50,801 nucleotides of DNA from Pseudomonadota bacterium (GTDB lineage: Bacteria > Pseudomonadota > Gammaproteobacteria > Burkholderiales > Burkholderiaceae). Position numbers and translations under genes: made by a program. The notes beneath the pieces were generated by a model. That model saw only the letters and a program-made list of their open reading frames with translations. It was not told where the DNA came from and ran no database searches. How positions within the stretch are numbered: position 1 is the first letter of the stretch; every line of letters starts with the position of its first letter. This document shows positions 41,157 to 49,498 of this stretch, piece by piece. The stretch lies in assembly GCA_023441105.1 (NCBI GenBank), contig JAEZQX010000314.1:1-50801 (forward strand). Reading direction: 5' to 3'.

Positions 41157-43498
41157 GACCCTCGTCCGGCCGCTCGAAGCCCGGCCCACCGTCGACGCGC
41201 GGGAAGACGCCTCACACCGAAGACGCTGCCCCCACGACCGGTGATCTGTTCGATGCCGCGTCGTTGCCGGTCCCGCAGCTGCCAGGCCCGCCAATGCAGG
41301 TCAAGCGACCACGAAAGCCGCATGCACCCCAGGCCACCGCAGCGACACTCGCGCCGCCCGGGTTGTTCGAATCGCATCGACCACCTGCGCCACCCGCACC
41401 AGCGGCCAATACTGCCGCGCTGCTTCGCACGCTGAAGGGGTGGAGCGCCCAGGGCTGGCTGCGCCGACTCGATAGCGCCTTCGCCGCGTTCATGCTCGAA
41501 CTGTGTCCCGATGCCTCGCCGCCGGTGGTGATGGCCTCGGCACTCGTCGCGCACATGGAAGGCCGCGGCCACAGCTGCCTGTTGCTCGACAGTCTTTTCC
41601 GCGATCCGGAAGCGCTGCTCGGCTGGGGGCCGGAGGCAGCCGTCGAGTTCCACACCGTCTCGACCGTGTTCGCATTCCGCCTCGAGGAGTGGCTCGGTGC
41701 CTTGCAAGGCAGTTCGCTGGTGTGGGTCGACGGACGACCGTCGGAGTTCTCGCCGTCGTCGCGGTCGTCCGCGTCATCGCCGGGCGACACCAACCAACCG
41801 CTGGTCCTGCGGGGCGAGAAGCTCTACCTGAGGCGCTACTGGCGTTACGAACGACAGGTTGCCGCGCGGGTGCTGCAGCGGGCGTCGGCGTCCATAGCCG
41901 TTGACGAGAAGAAGGCCCGCGCCTGGCTCGACAGGTTGTTTCCGTCGCAGGCGCAGCCAACTCGACAGGCCTCTCCCGTCCCGTCGACGCAGTCGATCGA
42001 CTGGCAGAAGGTTGCCTGCGCGATGGCGCTGCGCGGCGGGCTGTCGGTGATTACCGGCGGGCCGGGCACCGGCAAGACCTACACCGCGGCGCGCCTGCTT
42101 GCGCTACTGCTGGCGCTCGATCCGCATCCCGAGCGCTTGCGGGTGGCGGTCGCGGCCCCCACCGGCAAGGCCGCGGCGCGGCTGAAGCAGTCGATCGGCG
42201 GCGCGCTGCAGGAGCTGCAGGCCAAGGTCGCGAAGGACCTGCCGCTCGAGAGCCTGGTGCGCGCCATCGGTCCCGCCCGGACCCTGCATTCGCTGCTCGG
42301 CGCGCGACCGGATACGCGCAAGTTCCGCTACGACGCCGCCAATCCGCTGGATGTTGACGTCCTGATCGTCGACGAGGCGTCGATGATCCACCTGGAGATG
42401 ATGGCCGCCTTGCTGGAGGCGCTGCCGGCGCACGGCCGACTGATCCTGCTCGGCGACAAGGACCAGCTCGCGTCGGTCGAGGCGGGCGCGGTGCTGGGTG
42501 AGTTGTGCCGCGATTCCGAGTCGGGGCGGTATCGCCCTGAGACCGCCGCGTTCATCGAATCCGTGAGCGGCCAGGCGTTCCCGGTCGAATTCATCGCGGA
42601 CGGTCCTCCGCTGGCGCAGCAGACCGTCATGCTGCGGACCAGCCGGCGCTTCGGCGACCGGATCGGTCAACTTGCGCTGGCCGCGAATGCGGGCGATGTC
42701 GAGCGCGCCACCGCATTGCTGGAGGCGGGAGGGAGCGGCACCGGCGGCGCCAACGGCGACGAGCTGCTCTGGCTCGACGCGAAATCCGCGGATGTCGCGG
42801 TCAAGCTCGCGGTCCAAGGTCGTCCCGGTGCGCCGGGGGGCTACGGCGGCAAGGGAGGCTACCTGGCATTGCTCCCGGAGCGCCCGACCGTCAAGGGCGA
42901 CCTCCTCGACGCCCCGGCATTCGAGGAGTGGGTGGTGCGCGTGCTGCAGGCATTCGAGCGGTTCCGGCTGCTGTGTGCCGTGCACGAAGGCGAGTGGGGC
43001 ACGCAGCCGTTGAACGCGGCGATCGAACGCGCGCTCGCAGCGAAAGGACTGATCAACCGGCGCGGCGAATGGTACGAGGGCCGCCCCATCATGGTGACCC
43101 GCAACGACGCCGGCGTCGGCGTCTTCAATGGCGATATCGGCATCGTGCTGAAGCCGATGAGCACGGCCGACGTGCCGAACCCGCCGGCCCGGGTGTACTT
43201 CCTCGATGGGTCGTCGACACGGTCGGTCGGCGTCAGCCGCCTTGCGCATGTCGAGACCGCCTTCGCCCTGACTGTGCACAAATCGCAGGGCTCGGAGTTC
43301 GAGCACACTGCCCTGGTGCTGCCGCAGGCGCCGAGCCGGGTGCTGACCCGGGAGCTGGTCTATACCGGCATCACGCGGGCGCGCAAGGCGTTGACGCTGG
43401 TGACCGGGCGTCGGCAGGCGTTCGCGGAGGCGCTGGAGCAGCGCACCCGACGGTCGAGCGGGCTGCTGGAGTTGCTGGATCCAGCGCCGGAGCGCTGA
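41153..43498 (+). CDS. recD: Exodeoxyribonuclease V, alpha subunit
   Basis: A 781-residue RecD, longer than E. coli RecD (608). The helicase motifs are Walker A GGPGTGKTYTA near residue 302, LIVDEASMIH, LLGDKDQLASVEAG, LTVHKSQGSEFEH and LVYTGITRARKAL. Walker A sits about 130 residues later than in E. coli because of an N-terminal extension: the first 90 residues are Pro/Ala/Arg-rich with no clear fold, then comes the usual N-terminal domain. RecD is the second, faster motor of RecBCD. The ATG overlaps the recB stop (ATGA), so all three subunits are coupled. Confidence 0.95.
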   Translation: MRPSSGRSKPGPPSTRGKTPHTEDAAPTTGDLFDAASLPVPQLPGPPMQVKRPRKPHAPQATAATLAPPGLFESHRPPAPPAPAANTAALLRTLKGWSAQGWLRRLDSAFAAFMLELCPDASPPVVMASALVAHMEGRGHSCLLLDSLFRDPEALLGWGPEAAVEFHTVSTVFAFRLEEWLGALQGSSLVWVDGRPSEFSPSSRSSASSPGDTNQPLVLRGEKLYLRRYWRYERQVAARVLQRASASIAVDEKKARAWLDRLFPSQAQPTRQASPVPSTQSIDWQKVACAMALRGGLSVITGGPGTGKTYTAARLLALLLALDPHPERLRVAVAAPTGKAAARLKQSIGGALQELQAKVAKDLPLESLVRAIGPARTLHSLLGARPDTRKFRYDAANPLDVDVLIVDEASMIHLEMMAALLEALPAHGRLILLGDKDQLASVEAGAVLGELCRDSESGRYRPETAAFIESVSGQAFPVEFIADGPPLAQQTVMLRTSRRFGDRIGQLALAANAGDVERATALLEAGGSGTGGANGDELLWLDAKSADVAVKLAVQGRPGAPGGYGGKGGYLALLPERPTVKGDLLDAPAFEEWVVRVLQAFERFRLLCAVHEGEWGTQPLNAAIERALAAKGLINRRGEWYEGRPIMVTRNDAGVGVFNGDIGIVLKPMSTADVPNPPARVYFLDGSSTRSVGVSRLAHVETAFALTVHKSQGSEFEHTALVLPQAPSRVLTRELVYTGITRARKALTLVTGRRQAFAEALEQRTRRSSGLLELLDPAPER

Positions 43499-43614
43499 GC
43501 GGTGCCTCAGGATCCACCGAGTTGGTACGACACCGCGTGCGGCTCGGAACCTGAGACCATCGATGCCTTGCTGACGAGGGCGCTTCCTCAGGGGCGCATG
43601 AAAGGGAGACCTGC

Positions 43615-44313
43615 ATGGACATCAAGGCCGTCTTCTTCGATACCGGCGGAACGGTGCTCGACTGGCACGGCGGAATCGTGAAGGCGCTCACGCGGATCGC
43701 GCAGGTGCAAGGGCTCGAGGCCGACTGGCACGCGGTCGCCAACGACTGGCGCCGGCGCACCCTGAAGGGCATCGTCGGCCAAGTGCGCCCCGCGTTCAAC
43801 ATGGACGACGTCCATCGGAGCACGCTTGAAGAGTCGCTGGATCGATTCGGCCTGCGGTCCATGACCGCCGAGCAGCGGCATGCGATCTGGCGCACCTGGC
43901 ACAGTGTCGATGCATGGCCGGACTTCCCGCTGGCGCTCGCGGCGTTGCGGAAGGCGGTGCCTGCCGTTTCCTTCACGATGCTGCCCACGGCGCTGGTTGT
44001 CGATGTGTCGCGAAGGAACGGCATCGTTTGGGACGCGATCATCTCCTGCGAGATGATCGGCATCTACAAGCCCGCCGTCGAGGCATATGTCACGGCGGCG
44101 CGCTGGCTCGCGGTGGAGCCGTCACAAGTCCTCATGGTGGCCTGCCACAACTTCGACCTGAACGGCGCTCAAGTGGCCGGATTTCGGACCGCCTTCGTGC
44201 GGCGGCCCGACGAATGGGGGCCCGAGGGTCCCCCGGATCCGAATCCGAATCGCGACTACGATTTCGTCGAGGACGGGTTCGAAGACCTGGTGCGCAGCGT
44301 CCTCCGGAGCTAG
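43615..44313 (+). CDS. HAD-family hydrolase, haloacid-dehalogenase type II-like
   Basis: A 232-residue HAD protein; AAAGGGAGA precedes ATG 43615. The nucleophile is D9 in FFDTGGTVLDW; other landmarks are IGIYKPAVEAY (catalytic Lys) and VACHNFDLNGAQVAGFRTAFVRRP, the last typical of L-2-haloacid dehalogenases. The motif-I Asp is followed by TGGT rather than the AYGT of classic dehalogenases, so the substrate may be a phosphate ester or a 2-haloacid. It lies 116 bases after recD and has no obvious functional link to it. No signal peptide. Confidence 0.87.
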   Translation: MDIKAVFFDTGGTVLDWHGGIVKALTRIAQVQGLEADWHAVANDWRRRTLKGIVGQVRPAFNMDDVHRSTLEESLDRFGLRSMTAEQRHAIWRTWHSVDAWPDFPLALAALRKAVPAVSFTMLPTALVVDVSRRNGIVWDAIISCEMIGIYKPAVEAYVTAARWLAVEPSQVLMVACHNFDLNGAQVAGFRTAFVRRPDEWGPEGPPDPNPNRDYDFVEDGFEDLVRSVLRS

Positions 44314-44350
44314 CTCACAGGCGCGAAACCTGCCGGCGCCTTTCCCACGC

Positions 44351-44935
44351 TCAGGCGAAGTCGTCACCACCATCGAAGTCGCCAAAGTCGCTTCCCGCAT
44401 CCGCGCTGCTATCGCCGGCCATCTCGCCTGAGTTGTCGTCGCCGAGTGCGGTGCCGCCTTGGGCGGTGTCGCCAGCCCCGGAATCGCCGAGGAATGATTG
44501 CGCAATGGCGCTGCCGACCACAACGCCTGCGATGGTGGACAGGAAACTGCCAGCCATCATGCCGCCGATTCCCATGCCGCGACCACCGATGCCTCCAAAG
44601 GTTCGCTCCATCGTGCCAGGTTGCCGCACTTCGGCGCGTGTCGCCAGCCGCGCCAGGGATCGGGGATCGTCGGTCGCCCCGCCGCCAGCGCGTTCTCCAT
44701 CCGGCAGGTCGGCGGACAGCTGCTGCAAGAGCAAGTTGCGTTGTTGCGGCGTGAGCTTCGCGAACGCTTCGGCGTGCGCCTGCTCGATGGTCTCTGGCGG
44801 TGCAGTCTTCAGCATGTAGCGGTACCGGTCGATGGCAAGCTCATCGCCGGATTGCCCAGGGGCCGCGCCGGGTTGCTGAACCGGCCTCTGCGTGGCGCCC
44901 TGGCTGCGTCCGAACAGGTTGTCGAGAATTCCCAT
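44351..44935 (-). CDS. Acidic protein of unknown function with one hydrophobic segment
   Basis: A 194-residue protein starting at ATG 44935, with GGAGAGG just upstream. The N-terminus (MGILDNLFGRSQ) is followed by a short helical region rich in Leu/Gln (FAKLTPQQRNLLLQQLSADL), a Gly-rich linker and a hydrophobic segment (GMMAGSFLSTIAGVVVGSAIAQSFL) near residues 120-148. The C-terminus is Gly/Asp/Ser-rich (DFGDFDGGDDFA). I do not recognise a family with a known function; similar proteins are annotated as hypothetical. The hydrophobic segment suggests membrane association. Confidence 0.75.
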   Translation of the reverse strand: MGILDNLFGRSQGATQRPVQQPGAAPGQSGDELAIDRYRYMLKTAPPETIEQAHAEAFAKLTPQQRNLLLQQLSADLPDGERAGGGATDDPRSLARLATRAEVRQPGTMERTFGGIGGRGMGIGGMMAGSFLSTIAGVVVGSAIAQSFLGDSGAGDTAQGGTALGDDNSGEMAGDSSADAGSDFGDFDGGDDFA

Positions 44936-45127
44936 GTCGCCTCTCCGTCTGCCGAGTCGATCGATGCGGCTCGCGTCCCGTCGAAGAAGGCAAAGCCATG
45001 CCTGCCTTCCAAGCGCCCGCGCTCCTAACCCGAGAGCTACTGCTCGCGTTCAACGGTGGTTGCGGTCCAGCCTGCATCCTAACCGCGATGTGGAGTCCTC
45101 GTACGCCGTGGTGGCAATCGAAGCGGT

Positions 45128-46525
45128 CTACTCGCCGTCCCGGCAAGCTCGTTCCTGTGGGACTCCCGCCCGCGGCTGGGCACATGGTGTCGCCTTGGAT
45201 CCTTCCTCATCCGAAGCTTCGACCCGGGCGACAGGCTGATCCACCCGGTCGAGCCGGTCGAGCCGGTCGAGTCGGTCGAGCGACAGCAGCAGATGCGCCA
45301 CCCGGTGCGCCGAGCTCGCGCAGTCCGCCAATCGTGGGTAGTTGTCGCTGATCCAGTTGAATGCGCCCGACACCAGCACGAAAGCGGCGCTCGCCTGGGC
45401 GAGCTCCCCCAGGCTCAATTCGCCCGCCAGATATCGGGGCGCGGCCAGGGCAAGTCCGACAACGGGCGCGAGCAGGCTGTTGGAGCTCGAAACAACGGTG
45501 ACTCGCATCAGCTGGTGGCACAGCGCTCGCCAGGCCGATATGACCTGGTGCAACGCCGCAGTGATGCTTCGTCGCTCAACCACGGAGTCGCCTGTCCGGG
45601 AGGATTGGGCCTCGGCTGACTCGCGCAGGCGGCCCCCCAGTGCGCGAAGACTGGCTTCCGTGCAGTTCTTGGACTCGATCACCGCTGTCAGCTTGCGACC
45701 GATCAGCATGACACTTCCGTTGACTGCAACCGAATAGGCGAGGGCACCGACCACAAGGTATCCGGGTACGACCAGCGCACCACCGTCGAAGTCGATCCTC
45801 ATCGCACCGCCGACGGTCCACAACACATGGATGAACGTCAACGCCGTGACCAGCGATGTCAGGAATCCGAGCGCCAGGTCAACCGGCGCATCCGTGGCGA
45901 TCCGGACATCCTCGGCGATTCGAAACTCGGGATTCTCGTGCTCTCCATCGACGAACTGCAGACGACTCCAGCGATCTTCCGTCATCCATCGTTGCAACAG
46001 GTGTTCGCTCAGCCACGCACGCCAGCTGCGTTGCATGGTCATCCGGGCCCATACCGCTGCGACGGCGAGCCCCACCGAGCCAGCCGCCAGCGGCACGAAC
46101 AGCATGGTCTGGTCGATGAGGGCGGCGCCGTCCCGGCGGCCGATCGCGTCGAAGAAGCCCCGGTTCCACACGTTCAGCGAATACTGAACCAGCACCTGGA
46201 ACAGCGCGATCGACAGCAGCAGCCCGGTCAACGCTCTTGCGGAGCCGGCACCTGGCGCCCGCCAGTAGCCGGATGCGCTGGTCCAGAAGCGGCGCAATAG
46301 CTCTGCATGCTTCTCGCGCGGAATGGTGACCTTGTGATCGCTTGCACGCCGCCGCAGCTCGCCGTTCTCAGCGGGCCGTTGACCAGCCTGCGCGGCCGGT
46401 CGGTGTCCGATGACTCGGTCATTCGTACCGGGGTGCGGCCCTGCTTGACGGCCACCTGCGAGCGATTCGAGAACAGCTTGCAGACCTACGGCCAGTGATC
46501 GATCGGGATTCTTGGGGAGGGGCAT
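45128..46525 (-). CDS. YddA-like ABC transporter transmembrane protein lacking the ATPase domain
   Basis: A 465-residue protein from ATG 46525. After a basic, probably non-structured N-terminus of about 75 residues come the membrane helices of the YddA/SbmA-type (ABC_membrane_2) domain, for example ALTGLLLSIALFQVLVQYSL, TMLFVPLAAGSVGLAV and LGFLTSLVTALTFIHVLW, and the family blocks GEHENPEFRIAEDVRIATDAPVD, LIGRKLTAVIESKN, ISDNYPRLADCASSAHRVA. YddA proteins continue into an ATP-binding domain, but here the frame ends soon after a 9-bp repeat coding RLDRLDRLD, and no Walker motif is in view. SbmA/BacA relatives also lack the ATPase, so the protein could use the proton gradient, or be a truncated gene. 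The start is uncertain; the frame is open to 46582. Confidence 0.8.
   Translation of the reverse strand: MPLPKNPDRSLAVGLQAVLESLAGGRQAGPHPGTNDRVIGHRPAAQAGQRPAENGELRRRASDHKVTIPREKHAELLRRFWTSASGYWRAPGAGSARALTGLLLSIALFQVLVQYSLNVWNRGFFDAIGRRDGAALIDQTMLFVPLAAGSVGLAVAAVWARMTMQRSWRAWLSEHLLQRWMTEDRWSRLQFVDGEHENPEFRIAEDVRIATDAPVDLALGFLTSLVTALTFIHVLWTVGGAMRIDFDGGALVVPGYLVVGALAYSVAVNGSVMLIGRKLTAVIESKNCTEASLRALGGRLRESAEAQSSRTGDSVVERRSITAALHQVISAWRALCHQLMRVTVVSSSNSLLAPVVGLALAAPRYLAGELSLGELAQASAAFVLVSGAFNWISDNYPRLADCASSAHRVAHLLLSLDRLDRLDRLDRVDQPVARVEASDEEGSKATPCAQPRAGVPQERACRDGE
45245..45280. repeat. Four tandem 9-bp units (ccggtcgag)
   Basis: Four copies of a 9-base unit (ccggtcgag, last copy tcggtcgag) lie in the 3' part of the YddA-like gene and encode RLDRLDRLDRVD on the minus strand. 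Copy-number change would add or remove three residues without shifting the frame. The repeat marks the place where the protein departs from its family, just where an ATP-binding domain would begin. Confidence 0.75.
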
Positions 46526-46817
46526 CGTTGTCTCGCTCAGCGCAACTACAGCCTCCCCACGGCTCTCCCTTCGCGGCGACATGATCTGTCGGTACCGGTC
46601 TGCACGACGCGGCTCCAGGTAGGCCGGACTGTTCCTTGGAGCACGTTCGCGTGTTCCAGGAAGCCGGAAGACGATGCTAGGTTAGCTGGCGCCGAGAGCA
46701 AGGCGGCGCGAGAGTGTCGCATGGTCAGGATTCGCCGACGGGCGGGCATCGGGTTGTCGTCTTCGTTCATTGCCGCGTTTTGCGGACCCGCACCGTGCAC
46801 GCAACCTTCGACTGCAA

Positions 46818-46846
46818 TTGTCTAAAGGTATAGATGTATGTATGAT
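46818..46846 (+). promoter_or_regulatory. Putative sigma70 promoter of the Bug gene
   Basis: TTGTCT (46818-46823) and TATGAT (46841-46846) are separated by 17 bases, matching four and five of six consensus positions. The spacer holds a TCTA-N6-TAGA dyad (46821-46834) that could be an operator. The intergenic stretch 46526-46872 has no gene that I can support; besides this AT-rich promoter region I see nothing in it. Confidence 0.5.
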
Positions 46847-46872
46847 TTTCCCTTACAAAACGAGGAGACGTC

Positions 46873-47787
46873 ATGAAACCTTGCCTGCTTGCCGTGTCAC
46901 TGCTGCTTGCGGCGCTATCGGCCTCCGCCGCTGCCCAGGACGACTACCCGCAGCGCAAGCCGATCACGCTGGTCACCCCCTATGCCGCCGGCGGAGGTAG
47001 CGACATCCTGACAAGAATCCTCGGCGAGGCATTGCGCAAGAACCTCGACCAGCAGGTGGTCGTCCTGAACACCCCGGGTTCGGGCGGTGTCATCGGTTCG
47101 CGCTCGGTCGCCCAGGCCGCGCCCGACGGGTATACGCTGCTGTCCCACCATGTCGGCCTGGTCACCTCGCCGGCGCTCTACAAGAACCTCGGATTCGATC
47201 CGGTGAAGAGCTTCGCACCGGTCGGCCTGTTCGCGGACACGCCCATGGTGCTGGTCGGCGGCAACCACGTTCCGGCATCGAATGCGCAAGAGCTGCTGGC
47301 GTGGGTGAGGCAGAACGGCGATAAGGTGACATTCGCTTCGTCCGGTTCGGGCAGTGCCACGCACCTCTGCGCCATCCTGTTCGAGAAGGCGGTCGGGCAG
47401 AAAGTCACCATGATCCAGTACCGTGGCGCTGCGCCTGCCACCATCGACGTGACCGCGGGGCGGGTCGACCTGTTCTGCGATGTCACTGCGGGTTCGATCA
47501 TCCAGACGATCCAGTCGGGGGCGCTGCGGCCGTACTTCATCACCGCTGCCAGGCGGCTCGACAGCCTTGCCGACGTGCCGACCTCCGCGGAGATAGGCTT
47601 GCCCGATGTCAACGTGACCGCCTGGTATGGCCTCTACGCGCCGGCGGGTACGCCGCAGCCGGTCGTGGACAAGCTGTCCAGGGCATTGCAGGCGGCAACC
47701 CGGGATCCAGGAGTGGCAGCGTCGCTGGCCAAGATGGAAGACGACCGTATTCGATTCGCAGCTCGCAACGCCGCCAGCGCTTCATGA
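46873..47787 (+). CDS. Bug/TctC-family solute-binding protein, frameshifted near its 3' end
   Basis: ATG 46873 follows GAGGAG. The signal peptide ends at SAAAQD; the signature is TLVTPYAAGGGSDILTRI, then AAPDGYTLLSHHV. After about residue 289 (KMEDD) the frame runs into RIRFAARNAASAS and stops at 47787, but one frame over the sequence continues VFDSQLATPPALHERV to a TAA at 47854, ending in QVDLWTPILQKAGVVPQ, the usual Bug tail. A single extra base near 47735-47750 explains this. The protein would lose about 33 residues of the C-terminal lobe; this may be a real mutation or a sequencing error. It heads a plus-strand catabolic run. Confidence 0.8.
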   Translation: MKPCLLAVSLLLAALSASAAAQDDYPQRKPITLVTPYAAGGGSDILTRILGEALRKNLDQQVVVLNTPGSGGVIGSRSVAQAAPDGYTLLSHHVGLVTSPALYKNLGFDPVKSFAPVGLFADTPMVLVGGNHVPASNAQELLAWVRQNGDKVTFASSGSGSATHLCAILFEKAVGQKVTMIQYRGAAPATIDVTAGRVDLFCDVTAGSIIQTIQSGALRPYFITAARRLDSLADVPTSAEIGLPDVNVTAWYGLYAPAGTPQPVVDKLSRALQAATRDPGVAASLAKMEDDRIRFAARNAASAS

Positions 47788-47877
47788 ACGTGTATCGTCA
47801 CAGGTCGACTTGTGGACGCCAATCCTGCAGAAGGCCGGCGTCGTACCCCAGTAACAGCTTTGCTACGCGAGCCCATC

Positions 47878-48741
47878 ATGCCAAGTTCCCAATCTCCGCG
47901 ATCGCTTCGTCAGATCCTCTCGGGTGCCGAATGCCTGACCGCAAGCTCAGCCTTCGATCCCATCTCGGCGAGGATCGCCCATTCCCTCGGGTTCGAGGTT
48001 GGGGTAATGGGTGGATCGGTTGCTTCCTATGCAGTGCTTGCCGCGCCGGACCTGATCCTCCTGACAATGACCGAGCTGGTCGAGCAGGCACGTCGTGTCT
48101 GCCGCGCGGCCCCGCTGCGCCTGATCGTCGATGCCGACCACGGCTACGGCAATGCGTTGAACGTGATGCGGACGGTGCAGGAACTGCAGGCGGCGGGTGT
48201 CGCGGGTATCACCATCGAGGACACGCTGCTGCCGCGGGCATTCGGCTCCTCGGCGGCTGCTCAGCTGGTGTCGCTGGAAGAGGGCGTCGGCAAGATGAAG
48301 GCGGCGCTCAAGGGGCGTGGCGACGGCGAGGCGCTGGTCTTCGGCCGCACGAGCGCCGCATCCATCTCCGGGGTGGACGATGCCATCCGCCGCCTGCAGG
48401 CGTATGAGGCAGCTGGCGTGGACGCCATCTTCGTACCCGGCCTGAAGAGTCGCGCCGAGGTGGACCGTATCGCCGATGCCGTCAAGCTGCCGTTGATCCT
48501 GGGCGGGGGCAGCGAGGAGATCGCAGACCCGGGGTACCTGGCCAGCCGGGGCGTTCGGGTATGGCTGTGGGGTCACCAGCCGTTCGCCGCGGCCGTCAAG
48601 GCAATGGTGGACACCATGACGGCGATCCGCGACGGTGCCACCCCCGGGGCGTTGGCCGCGGCAGCCCCCGAAGCATTGCTCAAGCAGTACACCCATGCAG
48701 CCGATTTCGAAGCGTTCACCCGGGACTTCCTGGAAGGCTGA
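47878..48741 (+). CDS. PEP mutase/isocitrate lyase superfamily enzyme (oxaloacetate decarboxylase-like)
   Basis: A 287-residue TIM-barrel enzyme. The superfamily metal site appears as D85-A-D87 (IVDADHGYG) and E114-D115 (ITIEDTLLP); FGRTSAAS and VPGLKS blocks follow. The group cleaves or decarboxylates 2-keto-acids such as oxaloacetate or 2-methylisocitrate, with a phosphonate branch too. The pattern DADHGYG fits the oxaloacetate decarboxylase branch best. ATG 47878 is chosen; the frame opens at 47812, inside the frameshifted tail of the receptor gene. It is directly followed by a GntR gene and is part of the receptor/lyase/regulator/dioxygenase/amidase run. Confidence 0.9.
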   Translation: MPSSQSPRSLRQILSGAECLTASSAFDPISARIAHSLGFEVGVMGGSVASYAVLAAPDLILLTMTELVEQARRVCRAAPLRLIVDADHGYGNALNVMRTVQELQAAGVAGITIEDTLLPRAFGSSAAAQLVSLEEGVGKMKAALKGRGDGEALVFGRTSAASISGVDDAIRRLQAYEAAGVDAIFVPGLKSRAEVDRIADAVKLPLILGGGSEEIADPGYLASRGVRVWLWGHQPFAAAVKAMVDTMTAIRDGATPGALAAAAPEALLKQYTHAADFEAFTRDFLEG

Positions 48742-49476
48742 ATGGGAGATCCTGCCCACCCGTTCGTGCGCACCGCCGCGCCGCTTTACCGCGATGTCGC
48801 TGCCGCGCTCGAGCGACGGATCCGCAGTGGAGCCTGGAAGCCCGGCGACCAGATCCCGACCGAAGCCCAGCTGGAGCGGGAATTCGGCTCCAGCCGAGGC
48901 ACCTTGCGGATGGCGATCGCCGAGCTGGTTCGCCAGGGCTTGCTGCATCCGCAGCCGGGACGCGGAACCTTCGTCCTCGGTCCCTCGTTCAGGAGCCTCG
49001 AGCGCTTCTTCCGCTACGAGAGCCGTGGCAGCGACGCCCGCCTGTCGCCGCAGAATCAGGTGCTGCGGCACGGGGTGCGCAAGGCCGGAGCGGCCACCGC
49101 GAGTGCGCTGGCCGTGCCCCCAGGCACGGAGGTAGGTTACGTCCGGCGTCTGCGCATCCACGAGGGTGAGCCTTTCTTGCTGGTGGACTCCTACTTCCAT
49201 CCCGACGAATGGCAGCGGATCGAAGCGGCCGACTTCCAGCGGCACTCGCTCTACGACCAGTTGCGGGATGCCTTCGGGATCTACATCATCGCGGCCGACG
49301 AGTACCTGAGGGCCGATCTCGCCGCGACCGGCGAAGCGCGGCTGTTGAACATCCCGGCGCGCAGCGCAGTCATCCGGATCGAGCGGACAGCCTGCACTTT
49401 CGGGAGCCGGCCGATCGAACACCGCAACGCGGTCGGACGAGCCGACCGCTTCCAATACCACGTGCGGCTCGAGTGA
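48742..49476 (+). CDS. GntR-family regulator (UTRA type)
   Basis: A 244-residue HutC-type regulator. The winged helix is residues about 14-80 (LYRDVAAALERRIRSGAWKPGDQIPTE, EREFGSSRGTLRMAIAEL, PGRGTFV). The UTRA ligand domain follows (VGYVRRLRIHEGEPFLLVDSYF, SLYDQLRDAFGI, and closing RTACTFGSRPIEHRNAVGRADRF). The ATG abuts the stop of the lyase gene, so it is in the same transcript, and it probably controls the whole run, including the upstream promoter. UTRA domains bind small organic ligands such as urocanate or sugar amines. Confidence 0.9.
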   Translation: MGDPAHPFVRTAAPLYRDVAAALERRIRSGAWKPGDQIPTEAQLEREFGSSRGTLRMAIAELVRQGLLHPQPGRGTFVLGPSFRSLERFFRYESRGSDARLSPQNQVLRHGVRKAGAATASALAVPPGTEVGYVRRLRIHEGEPFLLVDSYFHPDEWQRIEAADFQRHSLYDQLRDAFGIYIIAADEYLRADLAATGEARLLNIPARSAVIRIERTACTFGSRPIEHRNAVGRADRFQYHVRLE

Positions 49477-49498
49477 CGCCGCGATTCAGGAGACAGCA

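Noticed and set aside
38811..41294. An 827-residue antisense frame opposite recB
   Set aside because: A high-GC shadow frame; composition is Arg/Gln/Ala-rich with no motifs.
45245..45280. Tandem repeat considered as CRISPR
   Set aside because: Units are 9 bases with no spacers and lie in a coding frame.
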